64,000 bases of DNA from JAWOLE01 sp035263845 (GTDB lineage: Bacteria > Acidobacteriota > Thermoanaerobaculia > UBA5066 > Gp7-AA6), in NCBI GenBank assembly GCA_035263845.1, contig DATFQY010000075.1, forward strand, positions 1 to 64,000, in the 5' to 3' direction. Made by a program: the position numbers and the translations under genes. Of this stretch, positions 17,517 to 24,317 are shown one piece after another; the first letter of the stretch is position 1; every line of letters starts with the position of its first letter. The notes under the pieces are model-generated. The model searched no databases, was not told the origin of the DNA, and worked only from the letters and a program-made list of their open reading frames with translations.

Positions 17517-17550
17517 TAATTCATCGGAGGCGGAGAATTCACTCAACCTT
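17517..17550 (+). promoter_or_regulatory. Upstream element copy 2 (AATTCATCGG)
   Basis: AATTCATCGGAGGCGGAG followed by AATTCACTCAACCTT: two AATTC half-elements 18 bp apart, about 100 bp before sigma-54 promoter 2. Nearly the same sequence occurs at 18207. Proposed binding site for the sigma-54 activator. Confidence 0.65.
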
Positions 17551-17630
17551 GAGAGGGACCGGATGGGAGCGGAGCCTCGTAAGTCCTTGATTCGCAAGAG
17601 TCGGCCGTCCTCGACGAGGCAGGCGAGACC

Positions 17631-17645
17631 TGGCTTCGGTCTTGC
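17631..17645 (+). promoter_or_regulatory. Sigma-54 promoter 2
   Basis: TGGCTTCGGTCTTGC, an exact TGGC-N7-TTGC core, 33 bp before the ATG at 17678. Confidence 0.9.
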
Positions 17646-17677
17646 GATAGGGATGGGCGAAAAGGGAGGGAACGAAA

Positions 17678-18148
17678 ATGGCGAAGGAAGTTCGAATTAC
17701 TTTGACCCCGGCTCAGAAGGCGAAGATCAAGGCGGCCACAGGCAAGTCGATGGGTGAGATCCGCGTAGCGAGCATCGGGAAGAAGCTCTCGGCTCACGAC
17801 ACGTCGATCCAGTCGGCGGACACGAGCATCGAGTCGGCCGATACGTCCATCGAATCCGCGGACACCTCGATCGAGTCGGCGGACACGAGCATCGAGTCTG
17901 CGGACACGTCCATCGAGTCGGCGGATACCAGCATCGAGTCAGCGGACACCTCCATCGAGTCTGCGGACACGTCGATCGAATCGGCGGATACGTCGATCGA
18001 GTCGGCGGACACGTCGATCGAGTCGGCGGACACGTCGATCGAATCGGCCGACACCAGCATCGAGTCGGCGGATACCTCGATCGAGTCGGCGGACACCAGC
18101 GTCGAGTCCCAGGATCTGAAGGCCTCGGACCTCAAAGCGCAGTTCTGA
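17678..18148 (+). CDS. Small leader-type protein B with 14 heptad repeats
   Basis: A 156-residue protein. Residues 1-45 are a leader-like head (MAKEVRITLTPAQKAKIKAA, then TGKSMGEIRVASIGKKLSAH) that is nearly identical to protein C. Residues 46-143 are 14 tandem heptads, 13 of SADTSIE and one SADTSVE, then a short tail DLKASDLKAQF. The repeat body lacks Lys, Arg, Cys and aromatics. Read as a heptad, Ile is in position a and Ala in position d, so a long acidic coiled coil is possible; Ser/Thr next to Asp/Glu would also suit side-chain modification. No homologue is recognised. It has its own sigma-54 promoter, GGGAGG ribosome site and terminator. Confidence 0.85.
   Translation: MAKEVRITLTPAQKAKIKAATGKSMGEIRVASIGKKLSAHDTSIQSADTSIESADTSIESADTSIESADTSIESADTSIESADTSIESADTSIESADTSIESADTSIESADTSIESADTSIESADTSIESADTSIESADTSVESQDLKASDLKAQF
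17813..18106 (+). repeat. 21-bp coding tandem repeat, 14 units
   Basis: Fourteen in-frame 21-bp units encoding SADTSIE/V. Serine, aspartate, threonine and glutamate codons differ between units (for example AGC, TCC and TCG for the second Ser; GAC or GAT for Asp), while the amino acids are almost invariant, which points to selection on the protein sequence. Confidence 0.95.
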
Positions 18149-18172
18149 TCCCTCCCAACAGCCAGGAACCAG

Positions 18173-18196
18173 AAGCCCCGCTTCGGCGGGGCTTTT
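18173..18196 (+). terminator. Terminator after protein B
   Basis: AA-GCCCCGC-TTCG-GCGGGGC-TTTT: a 7-bp GC stem with a UUCG tetraloop and a short U-run. Confidence 0.9.
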
Positions 18197-18206
18197 CATT
18201 TGGTTC

Positions 18207-18242
18207 AAAAATTCATCGGAGGCTGGAAAATTCGCTCAACTT
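18207..18242 (+). promoter_or_regulatory. Upstream element copy 3 (AATTCATCGG)
   Basis: AATTCATCGGAGGCTGGAA followed by AATTCGCTCAACTT, with the half-elements 19 bp apart. Closely matches copy 2 and lies about 90-115 bp before sigma-54 promoter 3. A TTGACA box at 18264-18269 lies in between but lacks a good -10. Confidence 0.65.
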
Positions 18243-18324
18243 CCGTGGTCGGTGGCGCGTCGCTTGACAAGTTAACTCTTTGAAAACAATGGTGTAGCTC
18301 GATTCCGCGACGACCTGGCAAAGC

Positions 18325-18339
18325 TGGCTTCGCCTTTGC
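18325..18339 (+). promoter_or_regulatory. Sigma-54 promoter 3
   Basis: TGGCTTCGCCTTTGC, an exact TGGC-N7-TTGC core, 34 bp before the ATG at 18373. Confidence 0.9.
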
Positions 18340-18372
18340 GATGGAGAAGGGCGAGAAAGGGAGGAAACGAAA

Positions 18373-18684
18373 ATGGCGAAGGAAGTTCGAATCGAGCTGA
18401 CAGACGCTCAGAAGGCGAAGATCAAGGCTGCTACCGGGAAGTCCATGGGGGAAATCCGGGTGTCGAACGTTGGGAAGAACCTGGCGGTCGAGCCCGGGCA
18501 GAAGATTTCGGCGCAGGACACGTCGATCCAGTCGGAGGACACCTCCATCGAGTCGGCGGACACGTCGATCGAGTCGGCCGATACGAGCATCGAGTCGGCG
18601 GACACGTCGATCGAGTCGGCCGACACCAGCATCGAGTCGGCGGACACCTCGATCGAGTCCAACGACATGATGACCACCGGCTGA
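18373..18684 (+). CDS. Small leader-type protein C with 6 heptad repeats
   Basis: A 103-residue paralogue of protein B. The head (MAKEVRIELTDAQKAKIKAA, TGKSMGEIRVSNVGKNLA) is nearly identical, with a short insertion (VEPGQKISAQ). Residues 54-95 are six heptads (one SEDTSIE, five SADTSIE), and the tail is SNDMMTTG. The repeat number therefore varies 6 to 14 between paralogues while the head is fixed. It follows GGGAGG at the proper distance, with its own sigma-54 promoter. It ends 50 bp from the convergent M50/HlyD gene, with a bidirectional terminator between. Confidence 0.85.
   Translation: MAKEVRIELTDAQKAKIKAATGKSMGEIRVSNVGKNLAVEPGQKISAQDTSIQSEDTSIESADTSIESADTSIESADTSIESADTSIESADTSIESNDMMTTG
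18532..18657 (+). repeat. 21-bp coding tandem repeat, 6 units
   Basis: Six in-frame 21-bp units encoding SEDTSIE and SADTSIE, with synonymous differences between units, matching the block in the neighbouring gene at 17813. Confidence 0.93.
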
Positions 18685-18705
18685 TCCTTCCGGCAGTCAG
18701 GAATC

Positions 18706-18731
18706 AAAAGCCCCGCTTCGGCGGGGCTTTT
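18706..18731. terminator. Bidirectional terminator
   Basis: AAAA-GCCCCGC-TTCG-GCGGGGC-TTTT: symmetrical, so it can end transcription of protein C on the plus strand and of the M50/HlyD gene on the minus strand. Confidence 0.9.
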
Positions 18732-18733
18732 CT

Positions 18734-20932
18734 TTACCACCAGACGATCGTTCGGAGCCTTCGCCAGACGACGTTCCACGCGCGGGAGCCGTAGGACTCG
18801 CGGGCCGCGTGGATCTTGACCCGGGCGGACGCGCCGGCAACCAGCTGGCCATCCGGGTTGTCGAAGACGGCCAACGCGACGAAACGGTCCGGATCCGACG
18901 ACGGCATGGGAGGCTCTTTGCCGTCCCGGGCGGTCGCCGGCTGGGCGATCGTGGCCGGCGAAATCGAGGCGACCGAGCCCGGCCAGTTCTTCAGGGGCAT
19001 CGTCTGGATCTGGGCGACGGCGGGGGAGCCGGTTTTGAGGTACTCGAGAAGACGCTCGGAGACCGGAAACTCGGCTTTCATCTTCCGGGTGTCGCCCACC
19101 CGTGCCAGCGCAAACCCGTTCGTCACGTAGCGGCCCTGCAGGTCCTCGGTCCTCGGCGTCAGCACCCGGCCGGCGATCGGGCTGCGGATCGTCAGGAAGC
19201 CCTGCCGCGTCTCGGCCGTCTCCAGGGCGGTCCTCGCGGCCGCGGCACGAGCTTGGTCCTGATAAGCCATCACGGCATTGGAAGCGGCCCGGTTCGCCCC
19301 CGTCTTCCTGGAGTAGAGCTCGGACTCGGAGCGGGAGCGCTCCGCTTCTTCGTCGATCTGGGGGCTCGAGATTCGGAAGAGGGGCTGCCCCTGGGCGACC
19401 TTGTCGCCTTCGTGGACGAGGACCTCGTTGATGAGGCCGTCCTCCGGCGCCTGGACGGTGACTTCCTGCTGAGGCCGCAGCACGGACTGGGCCGAGATCG
19501 TCCGGCGCGTCCAGGGGACCGCGAGGATGACGACCAGGATCCCGAGCGCCGCCGCCATCGGGACGTGGGCGCGGGGCGATTTCAGGAGGTCCTTCTTGTC
19601 GAGATAGAACAGCTTGCTCACGCGAATCATGGTCCTCACCCTCTTCCGAAAAATGTAGTAGAGCGTGACGATCAGCAGGACGACGCCGAAGTCCGGAAAG
19701 TACTTCGAGTAGAAGTTGTTGAAGAGCCGGTAGATGAAAAACATGATGGTCGTCGTGTACGCGATCGAGCAGAGCCCGTAGATCCAGAACAGGCGCCGCT
19801 TGCGCTGCGTCGTCGGCGGGATCTCGACCGGCAGCCTCAGAACGTACTTCTGGAACGACGCTCCGACCTGCTTCCAGGCTGCCTCGCGCAGGTCGGGGAT
19901 TTTCAGCAGGCTCGAGAGGGCGTAGTAGCCGTCCACCTTGATGAGCGGATTGATGTTGAAGAAGACGGCGGAAATGCCGGTGAAGAGCATCGTCTTGTAC
20001 GCGAGCTCGTGCAGGAGCGTGTCCGGGTAGGACAGGACCCAAAGCACGGTCGCCACCGAGCAGACGGCGACCTCGTAGTAGATGCCGGCGATCGTCACCC
20101 AGAGCCTCTGGAACTGGTTTTCGAACATGAACGCGTCGGAGGTGTCGCAGTAGAAGGCGGGCGTGAAGTAGAAGAGAGCGAACCCGATGTCGTGGCACTC
20201 GCCGCCGTACCGTTTCATCGCGTAGGCGTGGGCGAACTCGTGCAGCCCTCCGATGACGCTGATGATGCAGAAGAACTGGAGGATGTCGAGGATCGGTTTT
20301 CCGAGGAAGTGGTACAGCTCCATCGTCTGCGTCCAGAGCTGGACCCAGTGCTGGATGAAGATCCCCGCCGTCCAGAGCGAGGCGACGATCGTGATGAAGA
20401 CCGGGATCGGCGTCCACCACCACCAGACGTACTTGATCGTCTTGTTGAGGAACCGGTCCGGGTCCAGGACGTGGAACATGATGAAAAAGATGTTGAAGCC
20501 CTGGGCTTTCTCCTCGGCCTTCTTCTCGCGCAGTCCCTTGAACTTGTCGAGCATGTTCAGGGCGCGCTCCGTCGCCGACTCCTCGATCAATTCCTTCTTG
20601 CGGAGGAACTCCTCGTACTCGAGCACCGTCTCGATCGAGAGCGGCTTGTGGCGATTCCGGTTGATGGCGTCGAGGATCTCGTGTCGCGTCCTCGTGCCGT
20701 CGAACAGCCTGATGATCTGCCAGTAGGCGTCTTTGAACTGGTTGTACTTCAGCGTCAGGGGGTTCTTGACGATCCACTGGACCTCGCCGAGCTGGACCTG
20801 GCGAAGGATCACGAGGTCTTTTCGAAGAGCCGGACGGGTCTCGGGGGGACCGTGGCGCGCCGCCAGCGCCTTGGCCGCGTCTTCGGGTCGGACAGCCGCG
20901 AGGAGTTTTCGAGAACCGAGGATCGCGCTCAA
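18734..20932 (-). CDS. PqqD-like / M50 site-2 protease / HlyD fusion
   Basis: A 732-residue membrane protein. Residues ~38-115 look like a PqqD-type winged helix (WIVKNPLTLKYNQF, then IIRLFDGTRTRHEIL), the fold of RiPP recognition elements that bind leader peptides. The following multi-helix part carries the M50 zinc motif HEFAH (231-235) and the third-ligand motif NINPLIKVDGY (D334). After a helix near 480-497, the C-terminal part is an HlyD-like adaptor (VQAPEDGLINEVLVHEGD, then IRSPIAGRVL). TTG start overlapping the stop of the GAF-HlyD gene (TTGA). It plausibly recognises, cuts and passes on the small leader proteins encoded opposite, which is inference. Confidence 0.85.
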   Translation of the reverse strand: MSAILGSRKLLAAVRPEDAAKALAARHGPPETRPALRKDLVILRQVQLGEVQWIVKNPLTLKYNQFKDAYWQIIRLFDGTRTRHEILDAINRNRHKPLSIETVLEYEEFLRKKELIEESATERALNMLDKFKGLREKKAEEKAQGFNIFFIMFHVLDPDRFLNKTIKYVWWWWTPIPVFITIVASLWTAGIFIQHWVQLWTQTMELYHFLGKPILDILQFFCIISVIGGLHEFAHAYAMKRYGGECHDIGFALFYFTPAFYCDTSDAFMFENQFQRLWVTIAGIYYEVAVCSVATVLWVLSYPDTLLHELAYKTMLFTGISAVFFNINPLIKVDGYYALSSLLKIPDLREAAWKQVGASFQKYVLRLPVEIPPTTQRKRRLFWIYGLCSIAYTTTIMFFIYRLFNNFYSKYFPDFGVVLLIVTLYYIFRKRVRTMIRVSKLFYLDKKDLLKSPRAHVPMAAALGILVVILAVPWTRRTISAQSVLRPQQEVTVQAPEDGLINEVLVHEGDKVAQGQPLFRISSPQIDEEAERSRSESELYSRKTGANRAASNAVMAYQDQARAAAARTALETAETRQGFLTIRSPIAGRVLTPRTEDLQGRYVTNGFALARVGDTRKMKAEFPVSERLLEYLKTGSPAVAQIQTMPLKNWPGSVASISPATIAQPATARDGKEPPMPSSDPDRFVALAVFDNPDGQLVAGASARVKIHAARESYGSRAWNVVWRRLRTIVWW

Positions 20933-23340
20933 GGGAGGATCGGCCAGACCTTGTTCCAGAGGTACCGGACTGGTTTGCGGAAGAGAGCGATTCCGAGCGG
21001 AACGCGGGAGGTCGCGACCTTGGCCTTGCCCTGCATCCCGGTCTTCAACAGGTTCGCGTGATCGGCCACTTCGACTTCCGCCACGACGAAGTGGTCTTCA
21101 CCTTCCTCCCGGACGTGGGTGCCCGGGCGAACCAGCGTCCCCCGGAACGTCCGCGTCGGGAAGGGGTTGAGCTTCAACGAGACCGGCTGCCCGGTCTTGA
21201 TCAGAGAGACCTCGGATTCCGGCACGCCGACTTCCGCGAGCACGCGGCCGGCGTCCGCGACGACGCAGAGTTCCGTCCCTTTCGTCATGTACTGGCCGAC
21301 CCGCTCCTCGATGCGTGGCGTCACGATCACGCCCGCCGTCGGCGCCCGAAGCGTCGTCCGGGCGACCCGATCCTCTTCGAGCGCAATCCTCGCGCGCAGC
21401 TCGTCCCTCTTGGATCGAGCTTCGAACATCTGAGCCGAGTCGGCGGCTTCCTGGAAGCGGGCGACGTCGCTCGCGGCGATCGCGTAAGCGGCGCGGGCAT
21501 CCGCCAGCGCCGCCTGGTAGACACCCGGGTCGAGAGTCGCGATCACGTCGCCCGGCGCCACGGTGTCCCCCTCGTGCTTCACCACGGAGTTGACCGTGCC
21601 TTCCACCCCGGCCGTGACAGCAGCCCTGCGCGCCGGGAGGACCCGAGCGGGCCCCTCGATGCGGATGCGCCAGGGCACGGCGACGAGGAGGAGGACGAGC
21701 AGGAGCGCCGCGGTTCCGTACGCCAGGCGGCGCCTCCTCGGGATCCCGAGGAACTGGCGGCGTCTCTCCGCCAGCGGCTTGAGGAAACCTGGTAACACGA
21801 CCTGCTTGTAGAGCTGAGCGTTGCGGACCGCGACCGTCGCCTGGTTGACGAGGATCGCGAGGAGGTCGCCCTTGTCCTCCTCCAGGAACATCGGCCTTTT
21901 CCGGAAGAACGCGAGGACCCCGAGCTGTCCCTCGTCGTCGTTCAAGAGCAGGCCGTGGAACGATCGAAAACCGGTCTCCTTGAAGAAGGCCAGGAACTTC
22001 TCTTCCGTTTCCGGCCTGTCAGTCTGGACTTTCCCGTCGTCGTCCTGGGCGACCGCGACGTCCGATCCGGAGGAGTAAGTCCACTCCAGGAGCTCCTCGA
22101 TGGCCTTGGTCTTCGGATCGTGGCGATCGATCGTGACCTTCCCGGAGATCGCTCCCAGGCGAAGCCTTCCCTTGTCCATGATCGCAATCGCGGACTGATC
22201 GTAAGAGATCAGCGCCGCGCTGGCGTTCACGACCGTTTGCATCACCTTGTCGATGTCGAGGGTCGAAGTGATTTCCCGGCTCACCGCCAGGAGGGCGTCC
22301 AGTTCCTCGACCTTCCTCTCGGCCTCGTACTGGCGGGCATTCCGCAGCGCGCGGACGGCCTGGCGGCAGAGGTCCTGGAGAAGCTCCTGGTCCTCGGCCG
22401 AGAACTGCGGGATGCGGCCACGCTTGTTGACCAGGAGCAGCACCCCGACGGGCTTCTGGTCCTCCATCAGGGGGAAGGCGATGACCGAGCGAACCAGATA
22501 TCCCTCGTTCTCGGTCGCGATCCCGCTCGTCGGCGAAACCGAGTTGTCGCGGACGACCTTCTGCGAGACCAGCAAGTTGCCGACGACCGACGCGCCGACG
22601 GCATCCGGGACGTTCTCGACCTCGTAGTTCTCGTTGACCGCCGTGCCGGCGAGGATGACGTCGGAGGTTTCCGATTCCAGGAGCCACAGCGATCCGACCT
22701 CGGCGACTCCGAAGTCCACGGCCTTCCGGATGATGATCTGGTTCAGCTCGCCGAGATCGATGGTGGCGCTGAACGCCTTGGAGAGGTCGTAGAGATTGGT
22801 TAGCCGCTCGATCGCGTGGAGCATGCCGACCGTCTTGCGGTCGGAGCGCAGTGCCCGGGCCAGCGCGGGAGCGGCATGCTGGAGGAAGGACTTGAGCTTC
22901 GCGACCTTCTGGTCGGCCCTCGGGACCTGGTGGAAGAGCAGCCCGAGCATCCCGACCTGGATCCCCTCGGCCTCGAGCGGAATCGCCATGCAGGCCTGGA
23001 TCGCGGCGGGCATCCCCTTGAACCAGGGGTCCGTCGCGGAGAAGTCCTTCCGCTCATAAGTGATCGGTCTCTTGTCGCGGATCAGGTCGTGGACGACGCC
23101 GGTCTCGCGGTTGGCCGAGCGCTTGAGGAAAGGCCGGGTGCCTTCTCCCTCCGCGGCGATGCATAGGAAGACGGGATGGACGGTGTCGGGGGCCCAGAGG
23201 GTCGCGCCGTCGGCCTCCGCGACCTGGGCGCTCCACTTCGCCGCCCAGCCGGAGGTCTGGGCGAGGTTCTCGCAGAGGGCGAGCTCGGCTAAGGCGGAAA
23301 CTTCGGCGCGGCTTGAGGAGCTTTCGGGTTCGTACGCCAT
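20929..23340 (-). CDS. Triple-GAF sensor fused to HlyD-like adaptor
   Basis: An 803-residue protein. The cytoplasmic part has three GAF-like domains (approximately 20-165, 175-345, 355-520), visible as ACMAIPLEAEGIQVGMLGLL and SVIAFPLMEDQKPVGVLLLV core strands. One membrane helix follows at about 553-572, and then a periplasmic HlyD-type part with two lipoyl-like halves (AGVEGTVNSVVKHEGDTVAP and LRAPTAGVIVTP) and a short coiled-coil hairpin. It could gate the adaptor according to a small cytoplasmic ligand. Second gene of a three-gene operon, 25 bp after the STAS gene and coupled to the M50 gene. Confidence 0.85.
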   Translation of the reverse strand: MAYEPESSSSRAEVSALAELALCENLAQTSGWAAKWSAQVAEADGATLWAPDTVHPVFLCIAAEGEGTRPFLKRSANRETGVVHDLIRDKRPITYERKDFSATDPWFKGMPAAIQACMAIPLEAEGIQVGMLGLLFHQVPRADQKVAKLKSFLQHAAPALARALRSDRKTVGMLHAIERLTNLYDLSKAFSATIDLGELNQIIIRKAVDFGVAEVGSLWLLESETSDVILAGTAVNENYEVENVPDAVGASVVGNLLVSQKVVRDNSVSPTSGIATENEGYLVRSVIAFPLMEDQKPVGVLLLVNKRGRIPQFSAEDQELLQDLCRQAVRALRNARQYEAERKVEELDALLAVSREITSTLDIDKVMQTVVNASAALISYDQSAIAIMDKGRLRLGAISGKVTIDRHDPKTKAIEELLEWTYSSGSDVAVAQDDDGKVQTDRPETEEKFLAFFKETGFRSFHGLLLNDDEGQLGVLAFFRKRPMFLEEDKGDLLAILVNQATVAVRNAQLYKQVVLPGFLKPLAERRRQFLGIPRRRRLAYGTAALLLVLLLVAVPWRIRIEGPARVLPARRAAVTAGVEGTVNSVVKHEGDTVAPGDVIATLDPGVYQAALADARAAYAIAASDVARFQEAADSAQMFEARSKRDELRARIALEEDRVARTTLRAPTAGVIVTPRIEERVGQYMTKGTELCVVADAGRVLAEVGVPESEVSLIKTGQPVSLKLNPFPTRTFRGTLVRPGTHVREEGEDHFVVAEVEVADHANLLKTGMQGKAKVATSRVPLGIALFRKPVRYLWNKVWPILP

Positions 23341-23365
23341 GCCGTGACCGTGTGCCCTTTTGTCC

Positions 23366-23701
23366 CTAGAAACTCGAGACCGCCGTCTCCATGTCGGTGA
23401 AGTTCTCGAGGACCGAGTCGAGCTTCGTCATCTCGAGAAGCTTCCGCACCTGCGGACCTGCGCCGAGGAGCTTGGTCGTGCCGCCCTCTTTCTGGGAGTT
23501 CGTCATGGCGCGCACGAGCGCTCCGAGGCCGGAACTATCGAGGAATCCGACCTTTCTCATGTCCACGAGGAGGTTGACTTTTCCCTCTTCGAGGAGACGT
23601 GTCACGGTTCGCTTGAAGAGAGACTCCGACTCGCCAATGACGAGATCGCCATCCACGGTCAGGATGGTGACGTGGCCGTCTTCCGAAGTTTTCAGTTGCA
23701 T
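23366..23701 (-). CDS. STAS-domain anti-sigma-factor-antagonist-like protein
   Basis: A 111-residue single STAS domain, residues 5-105, with the phosphorylation-site motif FLDSSGLGALV (Ser57 aligns with the phosphorylated Ser of SpoIIAA). Proteins of this type switch anti-sigma kinases by phosphorylation. No RsbW-like kinase gene is near, apart from the histidine kinase ATPase at 14820. First gene of the operon with the GAF-HlyD and M50-HlyD genes, suggesting regulation of that apparatus. Confidence 0.9.
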   Translation of the reverse strand: MQLKTSEDGHVTILTVDGDLVIGESESLFKRTVTRLLEEGKVNLLVDMRKVGFLDSSGLGALVRAMTNSQKEGGTTKLLGAGPQVRKLLEMTKLDSVLENFTDMETAVSSF

Positions 23702-23712
23702 GGGGCGGGTGG

Positions 23713-23741
23713 ATTATGTCGAAAAGTCCCCCGCTCGTCCA
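23713..23741 (-). promoter_or_regulatory. Possible sigma-70 promoter of the STAS operon
   Basis: On the minus strand, TGGACG (-35) and CATAAT (-10) are separated by 17 bp. The -10 lies only about 12 bp before the ATG, so the transcript would be almost leaderless. By-eye match only. Confidence 0.4.
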
Positions 23742-23776
23742 TGAATTTGGAAGGTCCGGCAGGAAATGAATAGAAC

Positions 23777-23795
23777 GGGGCGCGCGAGGCGCCCC
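23777..23795 (-). terminator. Hairpin after DUF3309 gene
   Basis: GGGGCGC / GCGCCCC stem with a 5-base loop downstream of the DUF3309 peptide gene; only a weak T-rich tract follows on the minus strand. Confidence 0.5.
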
Positions 23796-23821
23796 GCCCG
23801 GCAGAGATCAGGGATGTTTCG

Positions 23822-23974
23822 TCAGAGCCGGCCGGCTAGCAGCAGGATGACAATGACCAGGACGACCAGACCCAGTGTGCCGCTCGGCCAGTAACCCCAG
23901 CTCCGGCTGTACGGCCAGGAGGGGAGAGCGCCGAGGAGCAGCACGATGAGAAGGATCAGCAGGATCAAGCCCAT
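23822..23974 (-). CDS. DUF3309-type small membrane protein
   Basis: A 50-residue peptide with two hydrophobic helices (LILLILLIVLLLG and LGLVVLVIVILLL) linked by LPSWPYSRSWGYWPSG, the hallmark of the DUF3309 family found widely in bacteria. Function unknown. The ATG follows AAAGGAGAG; a longer in-frame version exists but has no ribosome site. Confidence 0.85.
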   Translation of the reverse strand: MGLILLILLIVLLLGALPSWPYSRSWGYWPSGTLGLVVLVIVILLLAGRL

Positions 23975-24196
23975 AGTCTCTCCTTTCTTCCTACGCGACC
24001 ACCTTCCAGGCAGGGGTATCGCCAGAATCGTGCCAAAAAGGGCGGAGGGGTAACCCATCCCCTACCGCAGGAAGCCAAGGCGACCGCCGGAGCGAAGCGA
24101 GCGAGATAAATCAGCCGGGCGGTCGAGCCCGTTGTGGCGAGCCGCGCGGCGGTGCGGCCAACGGGCGCAGATCCATACCGCTCGCGTAGCGACGTG

Positions 24197-24272
24197 TGGA
24201 GCCGACGACCGGACTTGAACCGGTGACCTGCGGTTTACGAAACCGCTGCTCTACCGACTGAGCTACGTCGGC
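24197..24272 (-). tRNA. tRNA-Thr (CGT anticodon)
   Basis: The minus strand folds as a 76-nt cloverleaf: acceptor GCCGACG, D-arm AGCTCAGTCGGTAGAGC, anticodon loop TTCGTAA (anticodon CGT, threonine), T-loop GGTTCAAGTCC and an encoded CCA end. Confidence 0.95.
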
Positions 24273-24317
24273 CCGCGAAAGAAGAGCGGCGCAGTTTACG
24301 GAAACCCTCGGGTTCCG

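Noticed and set aside
17813..18106. CRISPR-like array
   Set aside because: The 21-bp units are contiguous without spacers and stay in frame inside a gene with its own ribosome site, promoter and terminator.
17123..18684. Lanthipeptide or graspetide precursor cluster
   Set aside because: Ser/Thr next to Asp/Glu in the repeats is suggestive, but no LanB/LanC/LanM, ATP-grasp, radical SAM or YcaO gene is present in the window, so a specific class cannot be claimed.
18809..21061. 750-codon open frame opposite the M50-HlyD gene
   Set aside because: Low-complexity charged translation; the opposite strand has intact zinc motifs, helices and coupled start.
24059..24196. Possible regulatory RNA or mobile remnant before tRNA-Thr
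   Set aside because: GC-rich with short repeated words (GCGAAGCGAGCGAG), but no stable nested pairing, ORF or terminal repeats that I can support.
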